DNA from: Octadecabacter sp.
GTDB taxonomy: Bacteria; Pseudomonadota; Alphaproteobacteria; Rhodobacterales; Rhodobacteraceae
Assembly (NCBI GenBank): GCA_018608045.1
Contig: JABBAI010000091.1
Location: 1 to 64,000, forward strand
Length of the DNA: 64,000 nucleotides
Reading direction: 5' to 3'
In this document: positions 9,797 to 19,939 of the stretch, one piece after another
How positions within the stretch are numbered: the stretch's first letter is position 1
Layout: each line of letters starts with the position of its first letter
Made by a program: the position numbers and the translations under genes
The notes under the pieces: model-generated
What the model saw: only the letters and a program-made list of their open reading frames with translations
Told to the model about the DNA's origin: nothing
Databases searched by the model: none

Positions 9797-10972
9797 ATGA
9801 CCAACGTAGTAATTGCATCTGCAGCCCGTACAGCCGTCGGAAGTTTTGGCGGCGCATTCGCCAACACCCCAGCCCATGATCTTGGTGCTGCGGTTCTTGC
9901 CGAAGTCGTGGCGCGCGCTGGTATTGATCCATCCGAAGTGTCCGAAACAATTCTTGGTCAGGTTCTGACAGCGGCACAGGGCCAAAACCCTGCCCGTCAG
10001 GCGCACATCAATGCAGGTTTGGCGAAAGAAGCGGCTGCATGGTCACTGAATCAGGTTTGCGGATCCGGCCTTCGCGCCGTGGCGCTGGGCGCGCAGCACA
10101 TCATGCTGGGTGATGCGTCTATCATTGCGGCAGGCGGACAAGAAAACATGACTTTGTCCCCCCACGCGCAAAATATGCGTGCCGGCCAGAAAATGGGTGA
10201 CATGAAACTGATCGATACGATGATCAAAGATGGCCTGTGGGATGCTTTCAATCAGTACCATATGGGTCAAACCGCTGAAAACGTGGCGGCGAAGTGGGAA
10301 ATTTCGCGCGACATGCAGGACGAATTCGCGGTCGCATCACAGAACAAAGCCGAAGCCGCACAGAAGGCTGGCAAGTTCGTGGATGAAATCGTGCCGTTCA
10401 CCGTGTCCACGCGCAAAGGTGACATCATCACCGACGCCGATGAATACATCCGCCACGGCGCCACAATCGAAGCCATGGCAAAAATGCGCCCCGCCTTCAC
10501 CAAAGACGGCACAGTCACAGCCGCCAACGCATCCGGCCTGAACGATGGCGCAGCGGCGACTTTGCTGATGTCTGCGGACGAGGCTGAAAAGCGCGGCATC
10601 GAACCGCTGGCACGAATTGCATCTTATGCAACCGCCGGTCTTGACCCGTCCATCATGGGCGTTGGCCCGATCTATGCATCGCGCAAAGCCTTGGATAAGG
10701 CGGGTTGGTCTGTCGGTGATCTTGACCTCGTTGAGGCCAACGAAGCCTTCGCCGCACAAGCCTGCGCTGTGAACAAAGACATGGGCTGGGATCCCGCGAT
10801 CGTTAACGTAAATGGCGGCGCGATTGCCATCGGCCACCCGATTGGCGCATCCGGCTGTCGTGTTCTGAACACCCTGTTGTTCGAAATGAAGCGCCGCGGT
10901 GCCAAGAAGGGTCTTGCGACCTTGTGCATCGGTGGCGGTATGGGCGTCGCGTTGTGTGTTGAACGTCCATAA
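9797..10972 (+). CDS. phaA: Acetyl-CoA acetyltransferase
   Basis: Thiolase motifs [39 protein letters not shown]; adjacent to acetoacetyl-CoA reductase. Confidence 0.96.
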   Translation: MTNVVIASAARTAVGSFGGAFANTPAHDLGAAVLAEVVARAGIDPSEVSETILGQVLTAAQGQNPARQAHINAGLAKEAAAWSLNQVCGSGLRAVALGAQHIMLGDASIIAAGGQENMTLSPHAQNMRAGQKMGDMKLIDTMIKDGLWDAFNQYHMGQTAENVAAKWEISRDMQDEFAVASQNKAEAAQKAGKFVDEIVPFTVSTRKGDIITDADEYIRHGATIEAMAKMRPAFTKDGTVTAANASGLNDGAAATLLMSADEAEKRGIEPLARIASYATAGLDPSIMGVGPIYASRKALDKAGWSVGDLDLVEANEAFAAQACAVNKDMGWDPAIVNVNGGAIAIGHPIGASGCRVLNTLLFEMKRRGAKKGLATLCIGGGMGVALCVERP

Positions 10973-10977
10973 TATCG

Positions 10978-11016
10978 CAAATCAGTCAGCGCAATAAAGT
11001 TACGCTGACTGATTTG
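10978..11016 (+). promoter_or_regulatory. Large intergenic hairpin between phaA and phaB
   Basis: CAAATCAGTCAGCG / CGCTGACTGATTTG, 14-bp perfect stem with 11-nt loop. Confidence 0.85.
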
Positions 11017-11062
11017 TTTGAATAGCATTATTACTGAATAAAATTCTTGAAGGAGACGACTT

Positions 11063-11788
11063 ATGGGACGTGTTGCACTCGTCACAGGCGGTTCGCGCGG
11101 TATCGGCGAAGCCATTTCTAAGAAGCTGAAAGAAGACGGTTACACCGTTGCTGCGACATATGCGGGCAACGACGAAGCCGCCGCCAAGTTTACTGAAGCA
11201 ACGGGTATCAAAACCTATAAGTGGAATGTAGCGGACTATGAATCGTCCAAAGCAGGCATCGCGCAGGTCGAAGCAGACCTTGGCCCGATCGAAGTTGTCG
11301 TCGCCAATGCGGGCATTACACGCGACGCGCCATTCCATAAAATGACGCCAGAGCAGTGGCACGAAGTGATCGACACGAACCTTACGGGCGTGTTCAACAC
11401 GATCCACCCAATCTGGCCCGGCATGCGCGAACGCAAATTCGGCCGTGTGATCGTGATTTCTTCGATCAACGGTCAAAAGGGCCAGTTCGCACAAGTGAAC
11501 TACGCCGCGACGAAATCTGGCGACCTTGGAATCGTGAAATCCTTGGCGCTTGAAGGTGCGCGCGCAGGTATCACAGCCAACGCTGTTTGCCCGGGCTACA
11601 TCGGAACTGAAATGGTCCGCGCGATCCCTGAAAAGGTTTTGAATGATGTGATCATCCCGCAGATTCCAGCGGGTCGTTTGGGTGAACCAGAGGAAATCGC
11701 ACGTTGTGTGGCATTCCTTGCGTCGGATGACAGTGGTTTCATCAACGGGTCCACGATCTCTGCGAACGGTGCGCAGTTCGTCGTCTAA
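11063..11788 (+). CDS. phaB: Acetoacetyl-CoA reductase
   Basis: SDR GGSRGIGEA, SSINGQKGQFAQVNYAATKSG; downstream of phaA. Confidence 0.96.
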   Translation: MGRVALVTGGSRGIGEAISKKLKEDGYTVAATYAGNDEAAAKFTEATGIKTYKWNVADYESSKAGIAQVEADLGPIEVVVANAGITRDAPFHKMTPEQWHEVIDTNLTGVFNTIHPIWPGMRERKFGRVIVISSINGQKGQFAQVNYAATKSGDLGIVKSLALEGARAGITANAVCPGYIGTEMVRAIPEKVLNDVIIPQIPAGRLGEPEEIARCVAFLASDDSGFINGSTISANGAQFVV

Positions 11789-11808
11789 ATCGAACATCTT
11801 AGAACGAC

Positions 11809-11840
11809 AAAAGGGCGGGGATGATCCCCGCCCTTTTTGC
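11809..11840 (+). terminator. Rho-independent terminator after phaB
   Basis: AAAAGGGCGGGGAT-G-ATCCCCGCCCTTTTT. Confidence 0.92.
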
Positions 11841-11854
11841 ATTTCTGGATTGGC

Positions 11855-11962
11855 TTAGCGGCCAAATATGCCAGATACCCAGCGACCAAATGCACCGGCG
11901 CGTTCGGCGCGGGCTTTGGCAACAATCAGGTCAATTTCTTTTTGGGTCAGTTGTTTGTACAT
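11855..11962 (-). CDS. DUF1127-like small protein (35 aa)
   Basis: Manual translation MYKQLTQKEIDLIVAKARAERAGAFGRWVSGIFGR*. Confidence 0.7.
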   Translation of the reverse strand: MYKQLTQKEIDLIVAKARAERAGAFGRWVSGIFGR

Positions 11963-12097
11963 GGTTGTATCCAAGATCAGTGTGGTTTCCTCCTACGCCC
12001 CAGACATAAGATGTCGGGCGCCGGTCCAAAACCGATCATTGTGCAAACCCGCCCTGCGTTCAGCGCAATGGGCGTTTTCGAAAATGACCCAAACTAC

Positions 12098-12196
12098 CTA
12101 TTTGCGGCGGAACAATCCGCGCAAAACCGCGCCGCGCTGGGCGTGTGCATTGCGGATGGCGTCGCGGGTTCGGGCGTTTGTGGTTGCTTCGAACAT
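12098..12196 (-). CDS. Arg-rich microprotein (32 aa), DUF1127-like tail
   Basis: Manual translation MFEATTNARTRDAIRNAHAQRGAVLRGLFRRK*; purine-rich SD-like GGAAC upstream. Confidence 0.6.
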   Translation of the reverse strand: MFEATTNARTRDAIRNAHAQRGAVLRGLFRRK

Positions 12197-12305
12197 GTCA
12201 GTTCCTTTCAAGCGGTGTTTCATTTTCTGTCTTCAAGATGAACTTTTGTGATCCTTCGCACAAACGAGACTTTTCATAGCTTCAGTTAAGTAATACTTGT
12301 GTGAC

Positions 12306-13241
12306 ATGGCTGATCGTCTTCCTCCTCTCACGGCGTTGCGCGCATTCGAAGCGGCCGCACGCCACCTGTCATTTGCCCAAGCTGCGGCTGACTTGAACGT
12401 GACGCCCGCCGCGCTTTCCTTTCAAATCAAGTCGCTTGAAACCCATCTGGGTGAACCGGTGTTTCGCCGTTTGAACCGCGCCGTTGAATTGACAGAAGCG
12501 GGGCGGATGCTCGCCCCTGGTGTGACAGACGGATTTTCAGCCTTGTCGTCAGCGTGGCGGAACACGCAAAGGTTAAGTGATAACAGTACATTGACAGTAA
12601 CCGCTGGGCCGGCGTTTACATCCAAATGGCTGGCCCCGCGCCTGTATGAATTTGCGCAAGCCCACCCCGAAATTGAACTACGGTTTTCGGCATCGCTGCG
12701 GTTGATCGATTTTGATCGTGACGCTGTGGATGTCGCGATCCGGTTTGGTTTGGGGCACGACAAAGATGTACATTCCGAACCGCTGATCCGTGAATGGATG
12801 ACGCCGATGATGACGCCCGAACTGGCAGAAAAGTTTGGGACGTTAGAAAATCTGTCCCAAGCTCCCCTCATTCACGACGAATCTATTTCGTTTTTTAAAC
12901 AACCGACGGATTGGGCTGCGTGGTGCCGCGCAGCTGGTCTTGCCTTTGATACGACGTCTGGATTGCGGTTTAGTCAGGTAGATCACGCATTGGATGCGGC
13001 AATATCGGGGGCGGGGGTGGTACTCGGGCGCGTATCGTTGGCGACCCGCGCGCTGGAACAGGGTCGCTTGGTGGCACCGTTCCAGATGGGGCTTTTGACG
13101 GAGGCACAGTTCAGGTTCATCTGCCCCCAAGGCACAGAAAATCGACCACATGTCGCGGCGTTCAGGTCGTGGATTTTGAAGGAAATTCAAGCGTCTGAGA
13201 TATTTGAAGCCGGGCGGACGCTTATATCGCCACAGGCGTAG
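12306..13241 (+). CDS. LysR family transcriptional regulator (GcvA-like)
   Basis: LTALRAFEAAARHLSFAQAAADLNVTPAALSFQIKSLE HTH and substrate domain. Confidence 0.92.
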   Translation: MADRLPPLTALRAFEAAARHLSFAQAAADLNVTPAALSFQIKSLETHLGEPVFRRLNRAVELTEAGRMLAPGVTDGFSALSSAWRNTQRLSDNSTLTVTAGPAFTSKWLAPRLYEFAQAHPEIELRFSASLRLIDFDRDAVDVAIRFGLGHDKDVHSEPLIREWMTPMMTPELAEKFGTLENLSQAPLIHDESISFFKQPTDWAAWCRAAGLAFDTTSGLRFSQVDHALDAAISGAGVVLGRVSLATRALEQGRLVAPFQMGLLTEAQFRFICPQGTENRPHVAAFRSWILKEIQASEIFEAGRTLISPQA

Positions 13242-13275
13242 GCGCTGGCGAAATCCGCCAGCACCTGTTGTGAAA

Positions 13276-13443
13276 TCAGTTGGCCGACAGGCGCGTGATT
13301 TCTTCTTTCAGGTAGAGTTTTTCTTTCTTGAGCCGCGAGACTTCAAGATCGTCGGACCCCGGACTGCGTTGGGCGACTTCGACAGCATTAGACAGGTTTT
13401 CGTGTTTTTTCTTCAGTGTCTGCAGGTGGGACGTCAAGCTCAT
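13276..13443 (-). CDS. YdcH/DUF465 family small protein (55 aa)
   Basis: Manual translation MSLTSHLQTLKKKHENLSNAVEVAQRSPGSDDLEVSRLKKEKLYLKEEITRLSAN*. Confidence 0.85.
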   Translation of the reverse strand: MSLTSHLQTLKKKHENLSNAVEVAQRSPGSDDLEVSRLKKEKLYLKEEITRLSAN

Positions 13444-13563
13444 GGTGTTCCTCCGTTACTGTGTGATGGTCTTTGAATCTGACCATATTTTTTTCCGCGT
13501 GTCACGCTGCAGAGCAGCAATCTGGCAGTGAATACAGGACACCTTCAAAACATTGCGAAATTA

Positions 13564-14322
13564 TTAATCGGGGAAGGGGAATTGTGCGCCATCGCGTAAA
13601 ACGGCTTTGATGTTTGGGTGGTAATCTTCGCCGTCGCGTAGATGCGTGTCGCCTTGATGCAAAACGACCGGCGCGTTGAGGGCAAACGGCGTCATTCCGT
13701 GTTTGCGCACCCGAAGGATAAACCGATCCGCATTGCGCCCGTGTCGACCCACGATTGGCGTCACAGTGATGGATCCAAATCGAGCATCCAGCGCGCGCAG
13801 AATTTCGGGCAGGCGGTCCGCCTTTTGGATCAATGTCAGCCAGCCTTTGGGTTTCAACCGGCGATAGGCAACATCCAACCAATCTTGTGTTTTCGTGGCC
13901 CCACCAAACGCAATGTCACGATCTTCGTGTGGGCTTGAATGTCCTGCATTGCGTTGAAAATATGGGGGGTTTGCCAGAATTTGATCAAACGACAAGGCGG
14001 TCAGATCAGCAGGCAACGCGCGCAGGTCAGCGGTATAAATCGTCGCGCCAAACCCGTTGGCATCCACATTTGCGCGGCACAGATCGGCGTAGTGCGGCTG
14101 CATTTCAATTCCACGGAGATCAAGATCTTCAACCCGCGACGCCAGACACAACAAAGCGGCCCCAGTTCCGCAGCCCAATTCCAGAACAGACTGCCCCGCG
14201 CGCGCTGGAACCGACGCCGCAAGTAGAACGGGATCAACACCTGCCCGATATCCTTTGGTGGGTTGTTCTAGTGTGATCCGCCCACCAAGAAAGGCATCGA
14301 ATGTCGTCTCAATCGTCGTCAT
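13564..14322 (-). CDS. tRNA1(Val) (adenine-N6)-methyltransferase-like, class I SAM methyltransferase
   Basis: VLELGCGTGAALLCL, ILANPPYF motif. Confidence 0.88.
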   Translation of the reverse strand: MTTIETTFDAFLGGRITLEQPTKGYRAGVDPVLLAASVPARAGQSVLELGCGTGAALLCLASRVEDLDLRGIEMQPHYADLCRANVDANGFGATIYTADLRALPADLTALSFDQILANPPYFQRNAGHSSPHEDRDIAFGGATKTQDWLDVAYRRLKPKGWLTLIQKADRLPEILRALDARFGSITVTPIVGRHGRNADRFILRVRKHGMTPFALNAPVVLHQGDTHLRDGEDYHPNIKAVLRDGAQFPFPD

Positions 14323-14537
14323 TACTGACCAAGGTCGATGTCGTTGGCCTTCATCACTGAGGTTGCGATGAAGTGATCTTCGCGACGCACCATCAAACGG
14401 CGTGGCAATATGCCTAATGAGCCATCAAGGATGCTCATATTTACGTCCAACTCGAACACCTCTATATCCTCTCCTTGAAGAAGGGCTTTGACGAAGGCGA
14501 TGATGGTGATGTCGTTGGTGCGCAGGAGTTCTTTCAT
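14322..14537 (-). CDS. DUF2007-like small protein
   Basis: MKELLRTNDITIIAFVKALLQGEDIEVFELDVNMSILDGSLGILPRRLMV...; start/stop coupled to methyltransferase gene. Confidence 0.8.
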   Translation of the reverse strand: MKELLRTNDITIIAFVKALLQGEDIEVFELDVNMSILDGSLGILPRRLMVRREDHFIATSVMKANDIDLGQ

Positions 14538-14587
14538 GCCCCTGATGTAAGGCGCTTTAGACGCCTTTGTCGAGTAAGGACAATGTG

Positions 14588-15586
14588 ATGAGCTTGGACC
14601 ACGCAGCACAAAAACCCCACGATCGATTGGCCGAAAGCTTGGCCGATGAAATGGCGGCCGTAAATGTGCTGATCCGCGAACGGATGGCATCAGAACACGC
14701 GCCACGCATTCCCGAAGTGACGGCCCATTTGGTGGAAGCAGGCGGCAAACGCTTGCGCCCGATGATGACGTTGGCGGCGGCCAAGATGTGTGGCTACGAC
14801 GGTCCGTATCATGTGCATCTTGCTGCGACGGTTGAGTTTATTCACACGGCGACATTGCTGCACGATGATGTTGTCGATGAAAGTGAACAGCGGCGCGGCC
14901 GACCCACGGCGAATTTGTTGTGGGACAACACGTCGTCAGTGTTGGTCGGTGACTATTTGTTCGCGCGCTCGTTCCAGTTGATGACCGAAACGGGCAGCTT
15001 GGATGTATTGCGCATTTTGTCGAACGCGGCGGCCACGATTGCCGAGGGCGAAGTGTTGCAGTTAACCGCAGCGCAGGACTTGGCGACGACCGAGGCGATC
15101 TATCTGCAAGTCGTGCGCGGCAAAACTGCTGCCCTTTTTTCAGCGGCCATGGAAGTTGGTGGCGTCATTGCGGGGCGCGACGCTGCGATGGTGCGCGCGC
15201 TTTATGAATATGGCGATGCGTTGGGTATTGGGTTTCAGATCGTAGATGACTTGCTGGATTATGCTGGTACGGACGCCACAGGTAAAAACATCGGTGATGA
15301 TTTCCGCGAACGCAAACTGACGCTTCCTGTGATCAAGGCGGTTGCATTGGCCGACACCGATGAACGCGCGTTTTGGGTGCGTACCATTGAAAAGGGACGC
15401 CAAGAAGATGGCGACCTAGACACGGCTTTGGCGATTTTGGCCAAGCACGGGACATTGGATGCGACGCGCATTGAAGCCGTGGAATGGACAGAGAAAGCAA
15501 AGGCGTCCTTGGCCCCGCTGCCAGATCATCCGATCAAAGACATGCTGATTGATCTTGCGGATTACGTGGTCGCGCGGGTCAAATAG
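14588..15586 (+). CDS. ispB: Polyprenyl (octaprenyl-type) diphosphate synthase
   Basis: GGKRLRPM, LLHDDVVDESEQRRGRPTAN, GIGFQIVDDLLDY. Confidence 0.93.
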   Translation: MSLDHAAQKPHDRLAESLADEMAAVNVLIRERMASEHAPRIPEVTAHLVEAGGKRLRPMMTLAAAKMCGYDGPYHVHLAATVEFIHTATLLHDDVVDESEQRRGRPTANLLWDNTSSVLVGDYLFARSFQLMTETGSLDVLRILSNAAATIAEGEVLQLTAAQDLATTEAIYLQVVRGKTAALFSAAMEVGGVIAGRDAAMVRALYEYGDALGIGFQIVDDLLDYAGTDATGKNIGDDFRERKLTLPVIKAVALADTDERAFWVRTIEKGRQEDGDLDTALAILAKHGTLDATRIEAVEWTEKAKASLAPLPDHPIKDMLIDLADYVVARVK

Positions 15587-15589
15587 GCG

Positions 15590-16444
15590 TCAGCTTAGGG
15601 CGGATGTCGGTGCGACCCACCAATCTGGATGTTTGACGCGCAAAGATTGCGCCGCCGCGTCACGCGCTAGATCGGTTTCGAAAATTGCGAAACACGTCGC
15701 GCCCGATCCGGACATACGCGCAATCTGGCAGCCATTTTGACTGTTCAGGGATGACAAGACTGTTGCAATCACAGGGGCACTAAGGATGGCAGGTGCTTCG
15801 AGGTCATTGCGTTGATCCCGAAGCCAAGTGATCCAATCAGCAGTGTCAAACGGCTCAGGCATGGTGTCCGGCATTGCCGCATTGGTCTTGGACGTTAGGG
15901 CCGCGAATACCGCTGGCGTCGAAACACCGACATTCGGGTTCACCAACAGCATCGGCAAGGGCGGCATCGGTGTGATCAAGTCCAACGTATCGCCGATTCC
16001 CGTCATGCGGGTCAATTCATGGGACAAACACACTGGCACATCTGCGCCAAGTGCCACGATATCAGACCAATCGGGAAGGGGTTCGGACCACAGGTTCTGC
16101 AGGGCGAACAGGGTCGCCGCCGCATCAGCGGAACCGCCCCCAATTCCCGATGCAACGGGCAAGTTTTTAGTCAGCGTTATATGTGCCCCGCGCCCCTTGG
16201 TCATCAATCTGGCAGCGCGCAAAACGAGGTTATTTTCGCCCGTGGGAAGACCCGCACCGTAGGGGCCAACGATCGCAAGGGTCAGATCGTCAGCGTCGCG
16301 CACCTCAATCACGTCGCTCAACTCAGTGAACATCACCAGAGAATCGAGCAGGTGATACCCGTCGGCCCGCTGCCCCGTGACATGCAGGGTCAGGTTAATT
16401 TTGGCGGGGGCTTTTTGGGTTATGACCGCGTCAGTCGCCGTCAT
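15590..16444 (-). CDS. ispE: 4-diphosphocytidyl-2-C-methyl-D-erythritol kinase
   Basis: PAKINLTLHVTGQRADGYHLL, LPVASGIGGGSADAAATL GHMP kinase motif. Confidence 0.95.
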   Translation of the reverse strand: MTATDAVITQKAPAKINLTLHVTGQRADGYHLLDSLVMFTELSDVIEVRDADDLTLAIVGPYGAGLPTGENNLVLRAARLMTKGRGAHITLTKNLPVASGIGGGSADAAATLFALQNLWSEPLPDWSDIVALGADVPVCLSHELTRMTGIGDTLDLITPMPPLPMLLVNPNVGVSTPAVFAALTSKTNAAMPDTMPEPFDTADWITWLRDQRNDLEAPAILSAPVIATVLSSLNSQNGCQIARMSGSGATCFAIFETDLARDAAAQSLRVKHPDWWVAPTSALS

Positions 16445-18143
16445 TTGCGACCTCAACGGCGGGGGCTGGTGGCGTCCCGTCTTGCGCGTAAACCACGTCT
16501 AACCCGACCTCAAGCTTGCGGCGAATACGGGCGGCTGTTTCTTCGTCTGGGTCGAACGACTGCGCGCGACGCCATTGAAAACGGGCTTCGGTTTCACGCC
16601 CGACCATCCAATAGACATCGCCCAAATGGTCCGAAATAATCGGGTCGTTTGGTTCCAGTTCAGCAGCACGTTCCATCGGGCCAACGGCGTCCTGATAGCG
16701 GCCCAGTTTGTAGTAAACCCATGCAAGGCTGTCCACGATTGCACCGCTGTCGGGGCGTTCGGCAACGGCGGTTTCGATCATACCGAGGGCTTCGTCGTAG
16801 TTTTCAGTTATCCCGCGATCTACCATCGAATAGCCGAGGTAATTCAGCACGGATGGGTTGTCTGGGTTCAATTCCAAAGCAGCGCGAAAATCGGCCTCTG
16901 CCTCTGGCCACGCATCCAGCCGTTCGTTGACCATGCCGCGCGAATACAACAACCACCAACGGATCGGCGCGACCTCTCCGTAACCTGTTAGCGCCGCATC
17001 ATATGCCGTGCGGGCGTCTTCAAAATTGCCTTGTTCGCGGTGGATGTCACCCAGCACGGCGAGGGATTGGGGAAGCTCTGGATGGCTGCGTGTCAGCTGG
17101 TTCAAAACTTCAATTGCCTGCTCAAATCGTCCCGCAAGCCGCAAAGCCTCAGCACGGCCAATTTCAGCGCTGTGAAACGCGGGGTCCGTCGTGGCGACTT
17201 GTGCAAATGTTTGCGCGGCTTCGTCGTATTGCCCCAGCGCATTCAACAGGCGCGCCGTTGCGATTTGCGCCTCTGCATCCTGAGGAGAGGTGTAGCGCGC
17301 GGCTTGCGCATAGAGCAGCAGGTAGCTTTCGTTGGCTTCGCCTTGAAGAATATCGGACAGCCCTTTGAACGCATAAGAAATACCCTGCGCAGGTGTTGAA
17401 ATAACGCCATCCAACGGCGGAATTTCACCAGCTTCGATCGCATTTCGAAAGGCCGCGATTTCGGGGGTGTTGTCGGTGCCAAAGGCGCGGATGATCAGGT
17501 CGCCCGCGCGTTCGAATTCGCCCAGCTGGCACAAGATTTGCAAGTGGGCGATGACTGTAGCGCGTGTCGGGGGCACGCCGATATTCGGGGCGAGATCATA
17601 GATCGCAGAGGCCTCAGCGAGATCGCCATTCATCGCCAGCGCGAGGGCTTTGTGATGCTGACCAAACGCGCGCAGACCCGGGGTGTCGATCACTTCATCA
17701 AAGCTCATCAATGCGCGGGCCATTTGGCCTTTGCCGACGTAGGCCCACGCTTGTGCCAGACCATCAATCAGCGGCCCGACTTCATGACCTGCTTCGAGGT
17801 TGGTGAAAATGGCATCCCAATCTTGTGTTCGGGTGGCTTGGGCCATCAGGGCAATACTGGCGATCTGGCTGTCGCCGCCCGCGTCGATAAACGGGCGCGC
17901 AATGCCAGCGGCGGATTGCATTTGCCCTGTTCCCACAAACGCCGTGATCGTCTGTTCCATCAGGTTGAGATTGTTGGCGTCGCTGAGCAATGCGCTGCGG
18001 AAATACTGCGCCGCTGCGGTGTAATCCCCCTGAATGCCCGCTTGGCGCGCCGCGAGGTAGGCCCCCGAATTAACGTCTGCAACGACAGGCGTTGTAAAAC
18101 ACAACGCAGCAGTCGTGAGGGCGAGGGACAAACGTGAGGGCAT
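16431..18143 (-). CDS. TPR repeat exported protein
   Basis: N-terminal signal peptide (MPSRLSLALTTAALCFTTPVVA) and multiple TPR units (ELNPDNPSVLNYLGYSMVDRG...). Confidence 0.9.
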   Translation of the reverse strand: MPSRLSLALTTAALCFTTPVVADVNSGAYLAARQAGIQGDYTAAAQYFRSALLSDANNLNLMEQTITAFVGTGQMQSAAGIARPFIDAGGDSQIASIALMAQATRTQDWDAIFTNLEAGHEVGPLIDGLAQAWAYVGKGQMARALMSFDEVIDTPGLRAFGQHHKALALAMNGDLAEASAIYDLAPNIGVPPTRATVIAHLQILCQLGEFERAGDLIIRAFGTDNTPEIAAFRNAIEAGEIPPLDGVISTPAQGISYAFKGLSDILQGEANESYLLLYAQAARYTSPQDAEAQIATARLLNALGQYDEAAQTFAQVATTDPAFHSAEIGRAEALRLAGRFEQAIEVLNQLTRSHPELPQSLAVLGDIHREQGNFEDARTAYDAALTGYGEVAPIRWWLLYSRGMVNERLDAWPEAEADFRAALELNPDNPSVLNYLGYSMVDRGITENYDEALGMIETAVAERPDSGAIVDSLAWVYYKLGRYQDAVGPMERAAELEPNDPIISDHLGDVYWMVGRETEARFQWRRAQSFDPDEETAARIRRKLEVGLDVVYAQDGTPPAPAVEVANDGD

Positions 18144-18245
18144 GCGGGCTCCGGTTCAATTTCGGTTACGCCAGCCTAGGGGGCGGGATTCGCCCGTGCA
18201 AATAACATTTGCACAGGTGCGCGGTTTGTTGCGGCGATTTCGAAC

Positions 18246-18279
18246 AAAAAAGGGCCCCGCACCACGAGGCCCCCCTTTG
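18246..18279 (-). terminator. Possible terminator downstream of ETF-QO
   Basis: AAAAAGGGCCCC...GGCCCCCCTTT imperfect stem reading as T-run on minus strand. Confidence 0.45.
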
Positions 18280-18292
18280 ATTTTATGCCGAT

Positions 18293-19939
18293 TTACATGT
18301 TCGGGTAATTGGGCCCGTCGCCTCCCTGTGGGACAGTCCAAGTGATGTTCTGGCTTGGATCTTTGATGTCACAGGTTTTGCAATGCACGCAGTTCTGGAA
18401 ATTGATCTGGAACTTGCGATCTGCACCGTCCCCGACGAATTCATAGACACCCGCGGGGCAGTAGCGCGCGGATGGACCTGCGAAATCGGGATAGTTCACA
18501 TTCACCGGAATAGAAGGATCGGTCAGCTTCAGGTGTGCTGGCTGGCTTTCTTCGTGGTTGGTAAATGAAAACGCGACATTGGTCAGGCGGTCAAAGCTAA
18601 GTTTGCCATCCGGCTTTGGATATTCAATCGGCTTATGCTTGGACGCCTTTTCTGTAGATGCCGCGTCGGACTTGCCGTGCTTGATCGTGCCAAACAGGGA
18701 GAACCCAAATGTGTTTGTCCACATGTCAAACGCGCCGCCCAGCATGGATGCCACCATACCGTACTTAGACCAAAGCGGCTTCACGTTGCGCACCTTCTTG
18801 AGGTCTTGGCCGATTGCGCCTGTGCGGACTTCTTCTTCGTATGCGGTCAGTTCGTCTGATGCACGTCCCGCGCCGATTGCGGCATGCGCAGCCTCAGCGG
18901 CGGCGATACCGGACAGCATGGCGTTATGATTGCCCTTGATGCGCGGCACATTGACCATACCGACAGAGCAGCCAAGCAAAGCCACGCCAGGAGCGACCAT
19001 TTTAGGCATGCTCTGATAGCCGCCCTCAGTGATCGCGCGCGCGCCGTAGGCCACGCGTTTGCCGCCCTCAAGAAGGTCAGCGACCATCGGGTGATGCTTA
19101 AAGCGTTGGAATTCCATGTAGGGGAACATGTGCGGGTTTTTGTAGTTCAAATGAACCACGAAGCCGACGTAAACCTGATTGTTTTCAAGGTGATATATGA
19201 ACGAGCCACCGCCCGCGTTCTTGCCAAGGGGCCAGCCGCTGGTGTGTGTTACGGTCCCTTCGCGGTGCTTTGCGGGGTCGATTTCCCAGATTTCTTTCAT
19301 TCCGAGGCCGTACTTCTGTACGTCGGACTCTTTGGCGAGGTCGTACTTAGCGATGACTTCTTTGGACAGTGATCCGCGCACACCCTCGGACAGGAACACG
19401 TATTTGCCGTGCAGCTCCATTCCGATTTCAGTGTTGGGGCCGACACTGCCATCCGCCTCAAGCCCGAACACACCTGCGACGACGCCTTTGATTTCGCCCT
19501 TGTCGCCAAAGATCAGTTCTGAACAAGACATGCCGGGGAAGATTTCAACGCCGAGTTCTTCGGCCTGTTCTGCCATCCAACGGCAGACGTTGCCCATGGA
19601 CACGATGTAGTTGCCGTGGTTGTGCATCAAGGGCGGCATCGGCGTGTTTGGAATGCGGATTTTTCCCGCTTCGCCCAAGACATAGAAATTGTCCTTAGTC
19701 ACAGGCGTGTTCAACGGCGCGCCTTTGGCTTTCCAATCGGGGATCAGGGCATCAAGGCCAACAGGATCAAGAACCGCGCCAGACAGAATATGCGCGCCCA
19801 CTTCTGATCCTTTTTCAAGAACCACAACATTCAGGTCCGCATCAAGTTGCTTCAGACGGATCGCCGCGGACAGACCCGCAGGGCCGGCGCCGACGATAAC
19901 AACGTCATACTCCATGGATTCGCGTTCAATTTCGGCCAT
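18293..19939 (-). CDS. Electron transfer flavoprotein-ubiquinone oxidoreductase
   Basis: MEYDVVIVGAGPAGLSAAIRLKQL; C-terminal 4Fe-4S CPAGVYEF...NCVHCKTCDIKDPSQNITWTVPQGGDGPNY. Confidence 0.96.
   Translation of the reverse strand: MAEIERESMEYDVVIVGAGPAGLSAAIRLKQLDADLNVVVLEKGSEVGAHILSGAVLDPVGLDALIPDWKAKGAPLNTPVTKDNFYVLGEAGKIRIPNTPMPPLMHNHGNYIVSMGNVCRWMAEQAEELGVEIFPGMSCSELIFGDKGEIKGVVAGVFGLEADGSVGPNTEIGMELHGKYVFLSEGVRGSLSKEVIAKYDLAKESDVQKYGLGMKEIWEIDPAKHREGTVTHTSGWPLGKNAGGGSFIYHLENNQVYVGFVVHLNYKNPHMFPYMEFQRFKHHPMVADLLEGGKRVAYGARAITEGGYQSMPKMVAPGVALLGCSVGMVNVPRIKGNHNAMLSGIAAAEAAHAAIGAGRASDELTAYEEEVRTGAIGQDLKKVRNVKPLWSKYGMVASMLGGAFDMWTNTFGFSLFGTIKHGKSDAASTEKASKHKPIEYPKPDGKLSFDRLTNVAFSFTNHEESQPAHLKLTDPSIPVNVNYPDFAGPSARYCPAGVYEFVGDGADRKFQINFQNCVHCKTCDIKDPSQNITWTVPQGGDGPNYPNM

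Noticed and set aside
11000-11842. 280-aa minus-strand ORF across phaB
   Set aside because: Antisense to phaB and spans the terminator; an artefact of high-GC open frames.
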